A stretch of 43,351 bases of DNA from Lachnospiraceae bacterium (GCA_022791815.1 JAAVZU010000030.1:1-43351), one strand, 5' to 3'. Numbered from the stretch's first letter, positions 1 through 9,760 are shown. Made by a program: numbers and translations. Notes: generated by a model from the sequence alone, not told the origin.

Positions 1-2
1 AC

Positions 3-116
3 CGATTGATGTTAGATAATGGTTTTTGCCTTGAAAATCTATGGTATTTAATTCTTGTATTTTGTGCAGCGGTAATTGTATGTGCAATACTTTTGAATAA
101 ACAAAAAACCAAATAG
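3..116 (+). CDS. C-terminal tail of a membrane protein (5' end outside window)
   Basis: An open frame enters from the left edge and stops at TAG 114-116. The 37 visible residues contain one hydrophobic segment (about residues 12-29, WYLILVFCAAVIVCAILL) and a basic tail ending NKQKTK, so this is the last membrane helix and cytoplasmic tail of an integral membrane protein. It lies 16 bp before a KTR-type gene remnant that is usually carried by integrative elements next to antibiotic transporters. A transporter permease is therefore plausible, but the family cannot be named from this tail. Confidence 0.4.
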   Translation, partial: RLMLDNGFCLENLWYLILVFCAAVIVCAILLNKQKTK

Positions 117-132
117 CTTGGAGGACAACAGT

Positions 133-228
133 TTGAATAGAACCGAATGGATATATTGCCCTATTTGCGATAATAAAACGTGAACCATGATACGGAAAGA
201 TACGGAGTTGAGAAACTTCCCTTATACC
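133..228 (+). pseudogene. Cysteine-rich KTR domain protein remnant, nonsense-mutated
   Basis: A TTG start at 133, preceded by GGAGG at about 119-123, opens a peptide reading NRTEWIYCPICDNKT. TGA at 181-183 then stops it. The same frame continues with an IRKDTELRNFP block. Together these match the beginning of the short cysteine-rich KTR proteins common on Firmicute conjugative elements, in which an Arg codon follows NKT; CGA to TGA would explain the stop. After FP the sequence no longer resembles the family, and the second CPxC knuckle is missing. The open frame continuing to 471 looks like unconstrained sequence. Assignment is by recalled family pattern. Confidence 0.5.
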
Positions 229-475
229 TCTATCTTGGAATATGGATTTTACTGCGTAACATTTCAAAAATGGGTTGTTAATGGGTTTGATAAGGCTGGA
301 ATGACTACCCATCCACATGCAGTTGGCAGTAAACGTGAAAATATTGTAAGAACGAAACTCAAGAATATACTGTCAGCGAGAGTTGGAATTGGGAACGGAT
401 TTGTAATAGCTTTGTGCTTTTGCATTTGTGTGCATCCTCGTTTACGAAACACCCATGTGAATATACTCTGATAAT

Positions 476-618
476 CCAGCCAAACGGTTGCATTTCGTGC
501 AAGTTTACTTGCAAAGAAATGTAACCATTTGGCTGGCTAAACTGTATGAGTATGTAGGGCGACAGCCCGGAATACGAATACAGTTAGTGATTACGAAAGT
601 GCGAAGCACGTAGCAATC
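476..618. repeat. Three consecutive stem-loops after the galE end
   Basis: Three inverted repeats lie in 143 bp. 476-496 pairs with 516-536 (21 bp, two mismatches) and encloses a smaller palindrome at 499-512. 540-547 pairs with 578-585 around an inner GGGC/GCCC hairpin. 589-592 pairs with 615-618 around GTGC-GAA-GCAC. They lie downstream of the galactoside operon and could end or stabilise its mRNA. None is followed by a clear U-run on the minus strand, so they may instead be the end or transfer-origin part of the mobile element represented by the KTR remnant. The bases from about 229 to 475 hold no gene I can support. Confidence 0.5.
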
Positions 619-627
619 AACTTTCAT

Positions 628-1638
628 TTATACCACAGTGCGAGGCATGGGTGTTTTGTAACCATTTGGATGATTTCGATGCCAGTTCCATGCACTTTCA
701 ATAATCTCTTCTAAATCTGCATGTTGTGGATTCCATCCCAATATTTTTTTTGCCTTTTCACTAGAAGCAATTAATTTTGCTGGATCTCCACTTCTTCTGG
801 AAACAACCTCTGCTGGTATTGGATGGTTTGTTACTTTTCGGGCTGCCTCAATTACTTCTTTTACAGTAAAGCCTACACCATTACCCAAGTTAAATATAGC
901 ACTTTCTTTACCATCTATTAAATATTTCATTGCTAAAATATGTGCCTGTGCTAAATCCGTCACATGAATATAATCCCTTACACATGTACCATCCTTTGTA
1001 TCATAATCGTCTCCATAAATACTAATTTTATCACGTTGTCCATTTGGAACTTGTAAAATCAGGGGAATTAAATGTGTTTCCGGGCTGTGTGCTTCGCCTA
1101 TTTCCCCAGATACATCAGCACCACAGGCATTGAAGTATCTAAGTGCCACATACCGCACACCATGTGCTTGATCTGTCCACTTCATCATTTTTTCCATAGA
1201 AAGTTTTGTTTCACCATAAGGATTTGTCGGTTCTGTAGGATCTGTTTCCAAAATCGGAACTCGTTCTGGTTCTCCATAAGTTGCAGCAGTAGACGAAAAT
1301 ACAATTTTATCTACACCATTTGCAACCATACTATCTAATAAAACTTTTGTACCATAAAGATTATTGTCATAATATTTTAACGGTTCGGACATACTCTCTC
1401 CCACTAACGAATTAGCAGCAAAATGAATTACTCCATCAATTTTCTCTTTCTCGAAAACATTATCCATAAATGATCTATCCCGTATATCACCTTCATAAAA
1501 CTGTGCATCTGGATGAACAGCCTCTTTATATCCTGTTTCCAAATTATCTACAATTACCACCTGCGACCCAGATTTTATCAATTCTTTCACTGTATGAGAA
1601 CCAATATATCCTGCTCCGCCAAGAACTAATATCTTCAT
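628..1638 (-). CDS. galE: UDP-glucose 4-epimerase
   Basis: This 336-residue short-chain dehydrogenase/reductase interconverts UDP-galactose and UDP-glucose with bound NAD, closing the Leloir pathway in the cytoplasm. The N-terminus has the nucleotide-binding GGAGYIG motif (7-13). The catalytic Ser/Thr region is SSTAATYG (115-122) and the YxxxK pair is Tyr141/Lys145 in NPYGETK. Length is normal for GalE. The ATG at 1638 is preceded by AGGAGG and lies 13 bp after the galK stop. It is the last gene of the nine-gene operon, and its stop codon overlaps a 20-nt stretch complementary to the operon's 5' leader. Confidence 0.95.
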   Translation of the reverse strand: MKILVLGGAGYIGSHTVKELIKSGSQVVIVDNLETGYKEAVHPDAQFYEGDIRDRSFMDNVFEKEKIDGVIHFAANSLVGESMSEPLKYYDNNLYGTKVLLDSMVANGVDKIVFSSTAATYGEPERVPILETDPTEPTNPYGETKLSMEKMMKWTDQAHGVRYVALRYFNACGADVSGEIGEAHSPETHLIPLILQVPNGQRDKISIYGDDYDTKDGTCVRDYIHVTDLAQAHILAMKYLIDGKESAIFNLGNGVGFTVKEVIEAARKVTNHPIPAEVVSRRSGDPAKLIASSEKAKKILGWNPQHADLEEIIESAWNWHRNHPNGYKTPMPRTVV

Positions 1639-1651
1639 ACTTTATCGCCTC

Positions 1652-2815
1652 CTACAATTTACATGGTCCATCGCCGATTTCCACTACATAGAAATCTGCC
1701 TCATAACCTATTTTGTCTTTATATACATCTCCTACTTTCTGTATAAAAGTATCTACTGCTTCCTCTTTTACCAGACTTACTGTACAACCGCCAAAACCTG
1801 CACCTGTCATTCGGGAACCAATCACCCCATCTATTCCCCATGCAGTTTCTACAAGGGTATCTAACTCCACACCTGTTACTTCATAATCATCCCGAAGAGA
1901 TTTGTGTGACTCATTCATAAGCTGCCCAAAATGTATTATATCATTATTCTTAAGTGCTTCTACTGCCTGCATTGTTCGTACATTTTCGTAAACCGCATGC
2001 TTTGCCCTACGGCGGTTCACATCACTTAAAATATTATCTTTAATTTCTTCAAACTTTTCAACAGACAACTCTCCTAAAGTTCCTATATTCTTTATGGATT
2101 GTAATTGGGCTAATGCCTCCTCACATTCTCTTCTTCTTTCGTTATATTTAGAGTCCCCAAGACCACGTTTTTTATTGCTACATGAAATAATAATTTTCAT
2201 CCCATCTAACTTAATTCTCGCATACTGAAATTCTAAATTGGAAGTATCTAAATAAATAGCACAATCCTTTTTCCCCATTGCAATAGCAAACTGATCCATA
2301 ATTCCACAATTTACCCCGTTAAAGTTATTTTCCGAAAACTGGCTAATCAAAGCTAGCTCTTTATTACTTACACCTAATTCCAACATATCATTTAAGATAT
2401 ACCCCATTAACACTTCAACAGAAGCTGAAGATGATAGTCCCGAGCCATTCGGAATCGTACCATATAACAAAATATCAAACCCGTATGGAATCTGATACCC
2501 TTTTTGTTGAAATGCCCAGATTACTCCTTTTAAATAATTAGTCCATTGTGCTTCCTCTCTTGGTTTCAAATCATCTAAAGATGATTCTATTACACCAAGC
2601 TCGTCAAAATTTAAAGAATAAAAACGAAGCCTTTGATCAGCACGCATTCGCACAACAGCATAAGTACCAATTGTTAATGCACATGGAAATACATGTCCAC
2701 CGTTATAATCTGTATGCTCCCCAATCAGATTTACCCTCCCAGGAGCAAAATATACTTTTGAATTTGTACTATCTCCAAAAATATCTGCAAACTTACCTAC
2801 TATATATTCCTTCAT
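1652..2815 (-). CDS. galK: Galactokinase
   Basis: This 387-residue GHMP-family kinase phosphorylates alpha-D-galactose to galactose 1-phosphate. It has the galactokinase signature around PGRVNLIGEHTDY (25-37), the ATP-binding GSGLSSSAS loop (124-132) and the C-terminal GSRMTGAGFGGCTVSL motif. Length is typical. The ATG at 2815 has GGAGG upstream. It sits between galT and galE with short gaps (18 and 13 bp), so the three Leloir genes are co-transcribed with the alpha-galactosidase that releases galactose. Confidence 0.95.
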   Translation of the reverse strand: MKEYIVGKFADIFGDSTNSKVYFAPGRVNLIGEHTDYNGGHVFPCALTIGTYAVVRMRADQRLRFYSLNFDELGVIESSLDDLKPREEAQWTNYLKGVIWAFQQKGYQIPYGFDILLYGTIPNGSGLSSSASVEVLMGYILNDMLELGVSNKELALISQFSENNFNGVNCGIMDQFAIAMGKKDCAIYLDTSNLEFQYARIKLDGMKIIISCSNKKRGLGDSKYNERRRECEEALAQLQSIKNIGTLGELSVEKFEEIKDNILSDVNRRRAKHAVYENVRTMQAVEALKNNDIIHFGQLMNESHKSLRDDYEVTGVELDTLVETAWGIDGVIGSRMTGAGFGGCTVSLVKEEAVDTFIQKVGDVYKDKIGYEADFYVVEIGDGPCKL

Positions 2816-2833
2816 AATAACCTCCAGTCAGGT

Positions 2834-4330
2834 CTACAGTGAAAAAATAAACCGTTCAAATGCAGACTGTCCTTCCTTTGAACGCTTATATACTCCTGCA
2901 TCCTCTAAAACTTTGATAAAAACCATACCAATTTCTGTCTTTAAAATATCCAACACATTAGCACTTGTAATATTATCATATTTATTTTGAATTTCCTCCA
3001 GCCAGTCTGCATGTTGCTGCAATATCGGATTTTCTTTAAAATCCTGTTTATGAAGTAATGCATCCTGCATAGCAGACAATTCTTTTTTCAATCTTGCTGG
3101 AAGGACTGCAAGTCCCATTACTTCTATTAATCCAATATTTTCTTTCTTAATATGATGGTAGTCTTCTCTCGGATGAAATAATCCATACAGTCTTTCTTTT
3201 GTGGTAATATTGTTTCTCAACACCAGATCCAACTGAAATAATCCATTTCTCATTCGGGCAATCGGTGTAACTGTGTTGTGTGGTTCTCCATTTGTAAAAG
3301 CATGAATACTGGCACTTTCATCTGTATAATTCTTCCATTTTTCTAAGATATGAACAGCCAAATCAATTAGTTTCTTATCATCGTTCCCTTCTATACGTAT
3401 AACAGACATTGGCCATTTTACAATACCTGTCTGCACATCTTCATAACCAGGGATTGTATATTTTTTTTCTATGGGTGCCTTTGCCATAGCAAATTCGTAA
3501 TGTCCGCCCTGATAATGGTCATGGCTCAATATAGATCCTCCTACAATCGGTAAATCTGCATTTGAACCTATAAAATAGTGAGGAAAGAGTTTTATAAAAT
3601 CAAATAATTTTATAAAGGTATCTCTTTCAATTTTCATTGGAGTATGTTCAGAATAAAACAAAATACAATGTTCATTATAATATCCATAGGGTGAATACTG
3701 GAATCCCCATTTTGAATGATTAATTTCTAAAGGAATAACCCGATGTGTCTGTCTTGCAGGGTGATTGCCCCGACCAGCATATCCTACATTTTCCATGCAT
3801 AAAAGACACTTTGGATATCCACTTTGCTTTGCTTTTTTTGCAGCAGCAATTGCTTTTGGATCTTTTTCTGGCTTTGACAAGTTAATGGATATATCAATTG
3901 TTCCATAATCACTCTCCACTGTCCATCTCTCATCCTTACATAAGCGATACCTTCTAATATAATCTGTATCCTGACTAAATTTATAAAAATAATTTGTTGC
4001 TTTTTCTGGAGAAACTGCATATTCGTTCCAGAACCGCTTGATTACCTGTGTTGGTCTGGGTGTGATTGTATTCATTATTCTTACATCAAATAAGTCACGG
4101 GATATTATATTATCTTCAATCAGATTTCTTTTTACCGCAATATCTAGCAAGTTTTCTAAAATATCAGAAAGTTCAAGATTCTCACCACAAACATCTGTCT
4201 CTTCATATTCTTCTTCCTGAAAAATATCCAATAACAGATTTCTGGAATAAATTATTTCATCTTCTGGTATCAATTCATTTTTTCTTGCATACAGCAACAA
4301 TCGTTCAATGTTTTCATACAATTCTTTCAT
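2834..4330 (-). CDS. galT: Galactose-1-phosphate uridylyltransferase, Firmicute (class II) type
   Basis: This 498-residue enzyme exchanges UMP between UDP-glucose and galactose 1-phosphate. It has the long Firmicute form rather than the roughly 350-residue enterobacterial form. Recognisable blocks are YPKCLLCMENVGYAGR (172-187) and SHDHYQGGHYEF (269-280), which carries the conserved histidines near the active site. The start at 4330 follows a GGTGGTG site and lies 1 bp after the stop of the sucrose-phosphorylase-like gene, implying translational coupling. galK follows after 18 bp. Confidence 0.93.
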   Translation of the reverse strand: MKELYENIERLLLYARKNELIPEDEIIYSRNLLLDIFQEEEYEETDVCGENLELSDILENLLDIAVKRNLIEDNIISRDLFDVRIMNTITPRPTQVIKRFWNEYAVSPEKATNYFYKFSQDTDYIRRYRLCKDERWTVESDYGTIDISINLSKPEKDPKAIAAAKKAKQSGYPKCLLCMENVGYAGRGNHPARQTHRVIPLEINHSKWGFQYSPYGYYNEHCILFYSEHTPMKIERDTFIKLFDFIKLFPHYFIGSNADLPIVGGSILSHDHYQGGHYEFAMAKAPIEKKYTIPGYEDVQTGIVKWPMSVIRIEGNDDKKLIDLAVHILEKWKNYTDESASIHAFTNGEPHNTVTPIARMRNGLFQLDLVLRNNITTKERLYGLFHPREDYHHIKKENIGLIEVMGLAVLPARLKKELSAMQDALLHKQDFKENPILQQHADWLEEIQNKYDNITSANVLDILKTEIGMVFIKVLEDAGVYKRSKEGQSAFERFIFSL

Positions 4331-4331
4331 G

Positions 4332-5885
4332 CTAATTCACACCACCTTGTGTCATCAAAAATACTTCCTTGCCATCCATTTTCTTACCTCTAATAACAAA
4401 GGACAATCTTTCAAAATCTACTTCTAACTCTGCAACCCTGTTGTCTTTTACCCATTGAAACAACAATTCATTTGCTTTACATTTTATAGAAAATTTTGCA
4501 TCAAAATCAAAGGCTGCAAATGAATTCCGAAATTGAAGCATTTCCAATTGTCTAACTATTACTTCCTCGCCCAACTTCCCTTCAACCTCAGCCATACTAA
4601 GATTTGTCCGGTTAATCTCCTTATGCCCGCCTGCACCTGCTGCCTTTACTGCTTCATAATCATTTGATCCTGCAAAGAGGTCTAAATACCATATCTGAGG
4701 CTTTCCTGGCATAAATAATTGTATTGCCCTTGCCAATAGCAAAGCAGAATCATTTTCACCTAAAGCATTATAATATGTGGTATTTACCTGATAATACATG
4801 TTTTTATTACCATGCAAATCTTTGACATAGCCACCCCGCTCCACCAGCAAATCAATCAAGTTTTTAATATGTTCTTTTGGTAATAGACCTTTCAGATCCA
4901 GTACAGGAATACCATCATGGCACCCAAGCATAGTAACACTGTGTATCTTCTTCTCCATCTGTTCTTTTGCCCATTGTACTAAAAAACTTCCATCTTGATG
5001 TTCGATTGCATCAATAATCAAACCAGGCAAAAAGAAATCGTATGTCAGATACCCTTTCTCTGCAATCATTTCATATCGCTTTTCTTCATAGCTTGCATGA
5101 ATCTCTGGCAATAATGACATGCCATAATCTTCCGTTAATCCCTTTATTCTTTCAAGCAGTTCCCATGTATCTGGCTCGTTCAGAAAGTTTTTTGTGCCAG
5201 GTGCTTTTGGTGCATAAGCAAATGCATCTAAACGGATAATTTTTGCACCATAACTAGCAAGTTTTCCTATTGTTTCTTTATAAAACTCCCACACCTTTTC
5301 TGACTGGATATTCAAATCCATTTGACCCAAATATCTGGTATGATAATCTTTTGTTTCTCGTGTCTCCTGATAAAAAGTATTCCAATATGGTGCTTTACTT
5401 CCATCTGCAAATTCCACCATGAGAAGCGGCAGTCCTGGTTTTCTAAAAAACATCATATCCAAATACTCTTTTTTCGGCATAATATAACCTTCTTCTGTCA
5501 TCTCACCACATCCCTCCCAGAATGCGTTCCAATCAACAAAAAAGTCTTTATAATCGGAATCCTTTCCCTTTTCCAATAAATCCTGAAACTGTGGTGATTG
5601 TACAGAAGCATGATTTAAGACAAAATCAAGTTTCAAATAAAAACCTTTTTCCTGTATCTTTTCCAACACTTCTTTTGTTGCATATTTTTCTTCCAAATCA
5701 TAATCCATCACAGAAAAACCCCGATCCAAATCAGAATGATACATACTCGGAAGTATATATATAGAAGAAAAAGCATTTGCAAACTCTGTTTTATTAAGAA
5801 TTTTATTTAATGCCTCCAGATCTCCACCAATACTATCGGGATATAGATTTAAAATAGGTCTGTTATCCATTTTTTCCTTCCCCAT
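4332..5885 (-). CDS. gtfA: GH13 sucrose-phosphorylase-like enzyme (subfamily 18 type)
   Basis: This 517-residue alpha-amylase-superfamily protein resembles sucrose phosphorylases, which split sucrose with phosphate into glucose 1-phosphate and fructose. Catalytic candidates are Asp220 in IIRLDAFAY (nucleophile), Glu261 in LLPEIHASY (acid/base) and Asp324 in GCHDGI (stabiliser). There is no signal peptide. In the Streptococcus mutans msm operon the same gene accompanies an alpha-galactosidase and MsmEFG, consistent with use of the sucrose left after raffinose cleavage. Two starts are possible: ATG 5885 (GGAGG 10 bp upstream) or the ATG five codons later (GGGGAAGG upstream). Other phosphorylases of this subfamily, such as sucrose-6-phosphate or glucosylglycerate phosphorylase, cannot be excluded by eye. 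Confidence 0.85.
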   Translation of the reverse strand: MGKEKMDNRPILNLYPDSIGGDLEALNKILNKTEFANAFSSIYILPSMYHSDLDRGFSVMDYDLEEKYATKEVLEKIQEKGFYLKLDFVLNHASVQSPQFQDLLEKGKDSDYKDFFVDWNAFWEGCGEMTEEGYIMPKKEYLDMMFFRKPGLPLLMVEFADGSKAPYWNTFYQETRETKDYHTRYLGQMDLNIQSEKVWEFYKETIGKLASYGAKIIRLDAFAYAPKAPGTKNFLNEPDTWELLERIKGLTEDYGMSLLPEIHASYEEKRYEMIAEKGYLTYDFFLPGLIIDAIEHQDGSFLVQWAKEQMEKKIHSVTMLGCHDGIPVLDLKGLLPKEHIKNLIDLLVERGGYVKDLHGNKNMYYQVNTTYYNALGENDSALLLARAIQLFMPGKPQIWYLDLFAGSNDYEAVKAAGAGGHKEINRTNLSMAEVEGKLGEEVIVRQLEMLQFRNSFAAFDFDAKFSIKCKANELLFQWVKDNRVAELEVDFERLSFVIRGKKMDGKEVFLMTQGGVN

Positions 5886-5890
5886 TTATA

Positions 5891-6724
5891 TCAATCCTCC
5901 TTGCTTAGAATGTTTCCCTGCATATCTTGAATCAAATCTGCTTTCTGTAAAGTAGCATCAATTTTCTCTTGTTCAATCCGTAACACACGAGCCACAAAAG
6001 GGCTTTCAATCTCTTTATCACGATTTCTGGTCTTTCGGTTTTCCAAGGTCTGTTCTGGTGTACTTTTCAAGACAATGGATACATCTATCCCTTTTAACAA
6101 ATCACTGTTTGCATGTGTCCATTCCAGAATTAACACTTGTTTTTTGCTCACATCCACCTGCTCATACCATACGTCATGTACTTCCCTTCCCATTTGCCGT
6201 ACCATAAGCATAGGAGTCTTGTTCTTAAACGCAGATAATACGGATGACACTTCAGAAAACAGTAATTCCTTCTCCGTACCCAGATATTCTTCTAGTGCCT
6301 TATCACCCTTTTTTTGATAAATTTCCAGCCATGAATACTTATTTATCATTTTTTCGTCTGCATCTTGATTCTTTATTTGCAAGTCCTTTAGTTCATCCCG
6401 AACATCAGCATTATATATCCCTTCTTCTAATAACCCTTTCAGACCAGCCAGTCTAAAAATACGCAGCCTCTCTGCATCGTTGTAAAATGGAACACGGTGC
6501 GGATAGTAATCTCCTGATATAATAATTGCAGGAATCCTTTGATACTCTAGTCTCTGTTTCAATAACCATGCCATACCAGTTTTGCCTACACCTGAACCAC
6601 CAGAAATTGCAATTATCTTTTTCTCCTGATTTGAAAATTTCTGTAAGCACCGAATTACATACGGAAATAATTTATCTGCATTTTCTTTCTGGGCATCTAC
6701 TACCTGTACTTGACATTCTTCCAT
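5891..6724 (-). CDS. P-loop kinase of uridine kinase / adenylylsulfate kinase-like type, substrate unknown
   Basis: This 277-residue cytoplasmic protein has a clear Walker A loop, GGSGVGKTG (42-50), after a hydrophobic strand. An ISGDYYPHRVP segment follows where uridine kinase and phosphoribulokinase relatives place their catalytic Asp, and a second strand, VLILEWTHAN, resembles a Walker B region. The C-terminal half is basic (ENRKTRNRDKEIES), as expected for phosphate binding. It sits between the alpha-galactosidase (15-bp gap) and the phosphorylase (5-bp gap), with GGAGG before ATG 6724, so it belongs to the pathway. No fructokinase is present in the operon; phosphorylation of the fructose released by sucrose phosphorolysis, or of another sugar, is a reasonable guess and nothing more. 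Confidence 0.6.
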   Translation of the reverse strand: MEECQVQVVDAQKENADKLFPYVIRCLQKFSNQEKKIIAISGGSGVGKTGMAWLLKQRLEYQRIPAIIISGDYYPHRVPFYNDAERLRIFRLAGLKGLLEEGIYNADVRDELKDLQIKNQDADEKMINKYSWLEIYQKKGDKALEEYLGTEKELLFSEVSSVLSAFKNKTPMLMVRQMGREVHDVWYEQVDVSKKQVLILEWTHANSDLLKGIDVSIVLKSTPEQTLENRKTRNRDKEIESPFVARVLRIEQEKIDATLQKADLIQDMQGNILSKED

Positions 6725-6739
6725 TCACTTATCCTCCTT

Positions 6740-8917
6740 TTACTCTACTGTCTCAAAAAGTATCTGATAAGCCTGATAGTCACCTAATTTCAATGGTATT
6801 GGTAATCCATACGCCATAAGTGCTTCTCCTGCATACACTTTGCCAGTTACACTATCTCTGTATTTTTTTGCAGCATCTAGTCCATCTAGTTTTACATAAA
6901 TTACTGGCATGTTTCCATGGATATTTAGTATCACAACACTCAGCAAAGCATTTCTTTTTTCTGCATCTACTACCATCCATGCACCATATTCTTCTACAAA
7001 TGGATTACTCAACCGATAGTATAAACCATTCTGTATCAATGGTGCTATTTTATGATACATTGCAATCTGTTCCCGAACCTGTTCTTTTTCAACGTCATTT
7101 AATTTGCCTAAATCCAGTTCATAACCAAAAGCACCTGTCATTGCAACAACACCCCTAGTATAAATATCTGTTTTTCTGCCTGTCTGATGATTTGGCACAG
7201 CAGAAACATGTGAACCTATTGTAGACAAAGGATATCCAAATGATGTGCCATATTGGATGCGGATACGATCAATGGCATCTGTATTGTCGCTGCACCAGAT
7301 CTGTGGTGTATAATAGAGCATTCCTAAATCGAATCTTCCGCCGCCACCAGAACAGCCTTCCCATAAAATATCTGGAAATTCTGAGGTAAGTAAATCAAGC
7401 AGTCGATAAACACCCAGCATGTAATCATATAATACCTTACCCTGATTTGTTGCACTGCTCGAATAAATATCACAAAGACTACGGTTCATATCCCATTTTA
7501 CATACTCTATCTTCCCTTGTTTCAATACATGGGAAATCTTTTCATATATATATTGAACTACCTGCGGATTTGCAAAATCCAATACCAGTTGATTTCTTGC
7601 CCGTACTGGTTTCTTGCTTGGAATTTGTAATACCCATTCTGGATGACTCCGATATAAATCGCTATCCTCTGAAATCATTTCCGGCTCAATCCAGATTCCA
7701 AATTGGACTCCTTTTTCATGAATGCGTTCTGATAATTCCATAAGGGAACAACCTAATTTATCTTCATTTACCTCCCAGTCTCCTAATGAAGAGTTGTCAT
7801 CATTTCTATGACCAAACCATCCATCATCTAAAACCACTAGTTCAATACCTAACTCTGCCGCCTGCCCAGCTAATTCTATAATTGCTTTTCCATCAAAATC
7901 AAAATAACAAGCTTCCCAACTGTTTACCAGTACAGGACGCACCTGTTCTTTATATTTTCCCCGACAGATATGCTCCCTGATACATTGATGCAGATTATTA
8001 GACAAATTACTTAAACCCTTTGCAGAATAGGTTAAAACAATCTCTGGTGCATAAAAAACATCTTCTTGTTCTAAAGGATAAGAAAATTGCTCCTCAGAAA
8101 GTCCCATAATAAAGCGGATCTGGTCAAATTGATCCTTCTCTATCTCAGCAGAAAAATTACCACTATAAACCAAAGATGCTCCATAACATTCACCCATACA
8201 TTCTGTAGCATCAGACTGTGCCAGAATAATAAATGGGTTATACTGATGACTGGAAGTTCCTCTGGTACTGCCGATGACCTGTCGTCCATGAGACACTTCT
8301 GTACGCTGTACATTTCTCTCCATAGCGTGTCTTCCATAGAAAGTCATGATATCATATTGTCCAAAGAGAAAATCCAGACAACAACTGGAAACTTTTTCCA
8401 AATACAATTTATCTTTTCCTGCATTGACCACCTTCACACTTCTGGTAATAACATCACAATCTTCAAGTACACCATAAAACAATGTGACCTCTACACCAGT
8501 TCTTTCATCTTTTAACTGGATTGCCAATGTCTGTGCTTGATTGGAATAGGCAGCCGGAAGTCCAGGAAGTGTATATTTTCCTTCTAGTATATCATATCCT
8601 ATATAACGAAGATCACACCCATAACAACCATTCTCTTCCCGTATTTTAAATGCTGTACTCCGATAATCTCCCGTTCCAAGGACTGGAAATTCCTGAGGCA
8701 AAACATCCAGTGAATATGTGCGATCCATATCCGCATCATAAGGATTACCTGAAAACCCTCTGTCAAAATAGGTCAACATATAATCCATATCTGAATCTAT
8801 TTTTTTACCATAATATAAATGTAACAAATATCTATAATTATCTACCTTCATCTGGTAGGTCGAATTATTTGTATGCAAAGAAAAAATCTGTGTCTGTTCA
8901 TTATATATAATTGCCAT
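6740..8917 (-). CDS. Alpha-galactosidase, glycoside hydrolase family 36
   Basis: This 725-residue protein is a full-length GH36 alpha-galactosidase that removes alpha-1,6-galactose from melibiose, raffinose and stachyose. An N-terminal beta-sandwich leads to the barrel with DDGWFG (364-369), KWDMNR (474-479, nucleophile Asp476), CSGGGGRFD (522-530) and CSDNTDA (542-548, acid/base Asp544). It lacks a signal peptide, so it acts on imported oligosaccharides. ATG 8917 has AAAGGAGAAC upstream, 12 bp after the last permease gene. In other genera such genes are called aga, rafA or melA. Confidence 0.94.
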   Translation of the reverse strand: MAIIYNEQTQIFSLHTNNSTYQMKVDNYRYLLHLYYGKKIDSDMDYMLTYFDRGFSGNPYDADMDRTYSLDVLPQEFPVLGTGDYRSTAFKIREENGCYGCDLRYIGYDILEGKYTLPGLPAAYSNQAQTLAIQLKDERTGVEVTLFYGVLEDCDVITRSVKVVNAGKDKLYLEKVSSCCLDFLFGQYDIMTFYGRHAMERNVQRTEVSHGRQVIGSTRGTSSHQYNPFIILAQSDATECMGECYGASLVYSGNFSAEIEKDQFDQIRFIMGLSEEQFSYPLEQEDVFYAPEIVLTYSAKGLSNLSNNLHQCIREHICRGKYKEQVRPVLVNSWEACYFDFDGKAIIELAGQAAELGIELVVLDDGWFGHRNDDNSSLGDWEVNEDKLGCSLMELSERIHEKGVQFGIWIEPEMISEDSDLYRSHPEWVLQIPSKKPVRARNQLVLDFANPQVVQYIYEKISHVLKQGKIEYVKWDMNRSLCDIYSSSATNQGKVLYDYMLGVYRLLDLLTSEFPDILWEGCSGGGGRFDLGMLYYTPQIWCSDNTDAIDRIRIQYGTSFGYPLSTIGSHVSAVPNHQTGRKTDIYTRGVVAMTGAFGYELDLGKLNDVEKEQVREQIAMYHKIAPLIQNGLYYRLSNPFVEEYGAWMVVDAEKRNALLSVVILNIHGNMPVIYVKLDGLDAAKKYRDSVTGKVYAGEALMAYGLPIPLKLGDYQAYQILFETVE

Positions 8918-8929
8918 TTCTGTTCTCCT

Positions 8930-9760
8930 TTATTTAACTGCTCCATTTGCAACACCTGCAATAATCTGTTTCTGGCAAACAATGTAGAATATTACAATAG
9001 GTAATAACGCCAACAAATAGGATGCAAATGCCAAATTATAATTTGTACCAAACTGACTTTGAAAATTAAGTTGTGCTAAAGGCAAGGTATTTTTATCACC
9101 TGACATAATCACTAATGGTGTCATTACATCATTCCAAGTTCCAAGTGCTGTAAGAATTGCAACCGTTGCATGCATGGATTTCATATTAGGAAATATAATT
9201 GTCCAAAAGGTCTTCCATGTACTTGCCCCATCTACATAAGCGGCTTCTTCCAATGCCAGAGGAAGATTTGTCAAATAGCCAGAGTATAGCATGGTATTCA
9301 TCGGCAGATAAAATACTGTATAAAGTAAAATCACCCCAAACATGTTAGATAGTCCCATATATGCTGTCTGTTTTACCAAAGGCATCATGAGTATGGCAAA
9401 AGGAACAAACATACCACTTACTAAGTATAAATAAATGCCATTATAAAATTTATTTTTAGCTTTGCACCTTCCCAGAACATATCCTATTAAAGAGTGAATT
9501 ATCACAGACAAGACAATGGTTGCTAATGTAATAAATAAACTATTTCCCAAAGAATGCCAGAAATCGGTTACCCTCATTGCCTCTTTAAAATTATCAAAAT
9601 TCCAATGTGCTGGAAGTGATAAAATACCACTAATGCTATTTGTCATTTCAGAGGGCTGTTTGAAAGCAATAACCACAGTTATATAAACGGGAAACAAAAT
9701 AGTAACCAATCCCAAAATCAGAATTATCGTTAAACCAATATTCTTTTTTTCTTTCTTCAT
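8930..9760 (-). CDS. msmG: ABC sugar transporter permease, MsmG/RafG-like
   Basis: This 276-residue inner-membrane permease of the carbohydrate ABC importer family (MalG-like) has six predicted helices. The cytoplasmic EAA loop, EEAAYVDGASTWKTFWTIIF (171-190), contacts the ATPase. The start codon overlaps the stop of the upstream permease in an ATGA junction, with AAGGAGG upstream. Placement beside the alpha-galactosidase argues for raffinose-family oligosaccharides. No ATPase gene accompanies it, which is usual for this family, where one MsmK-type ATPase serves several importers. Confidence 0.88.
   Translation of the reverse strand: MKKEKKNIGLTIILILGLVTILFPVYITVVIAFKQPSEMTNSISGILSLPAHWNFDNFKEAMRVTDFWHSLGNSLFITLATIVLSVIIHSLIGYVLGRCKAKNKFYNGIYLYLVSGMFVPFAILMMPLVKQTAYMGLSNMFGVILLYTVFYLPMNTMLYSGYLTNLPLALEEAAYVDGASTWKTFWTIIFPNMKSMHATVAILTALGTWNDVMTPLVIMSGDKNTLPLAQLNFQSQFGTNYNLAFASYLLALLPIVIFYIVCQKQIIAGVANGAVK

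Noticed and set aside
187-471. 94-codon open frame on the plus strand
   Set aside because: Its first part is the tail of the KTR relic; after that the residues show no domain pattern, and no ribosome site precedes the ATG.
476-618. Calling the stem-loops an origin of transfer
   Set aside because: There is no relaxase gene or recognisable nick sequence in the window; kept only as a hypothesis.
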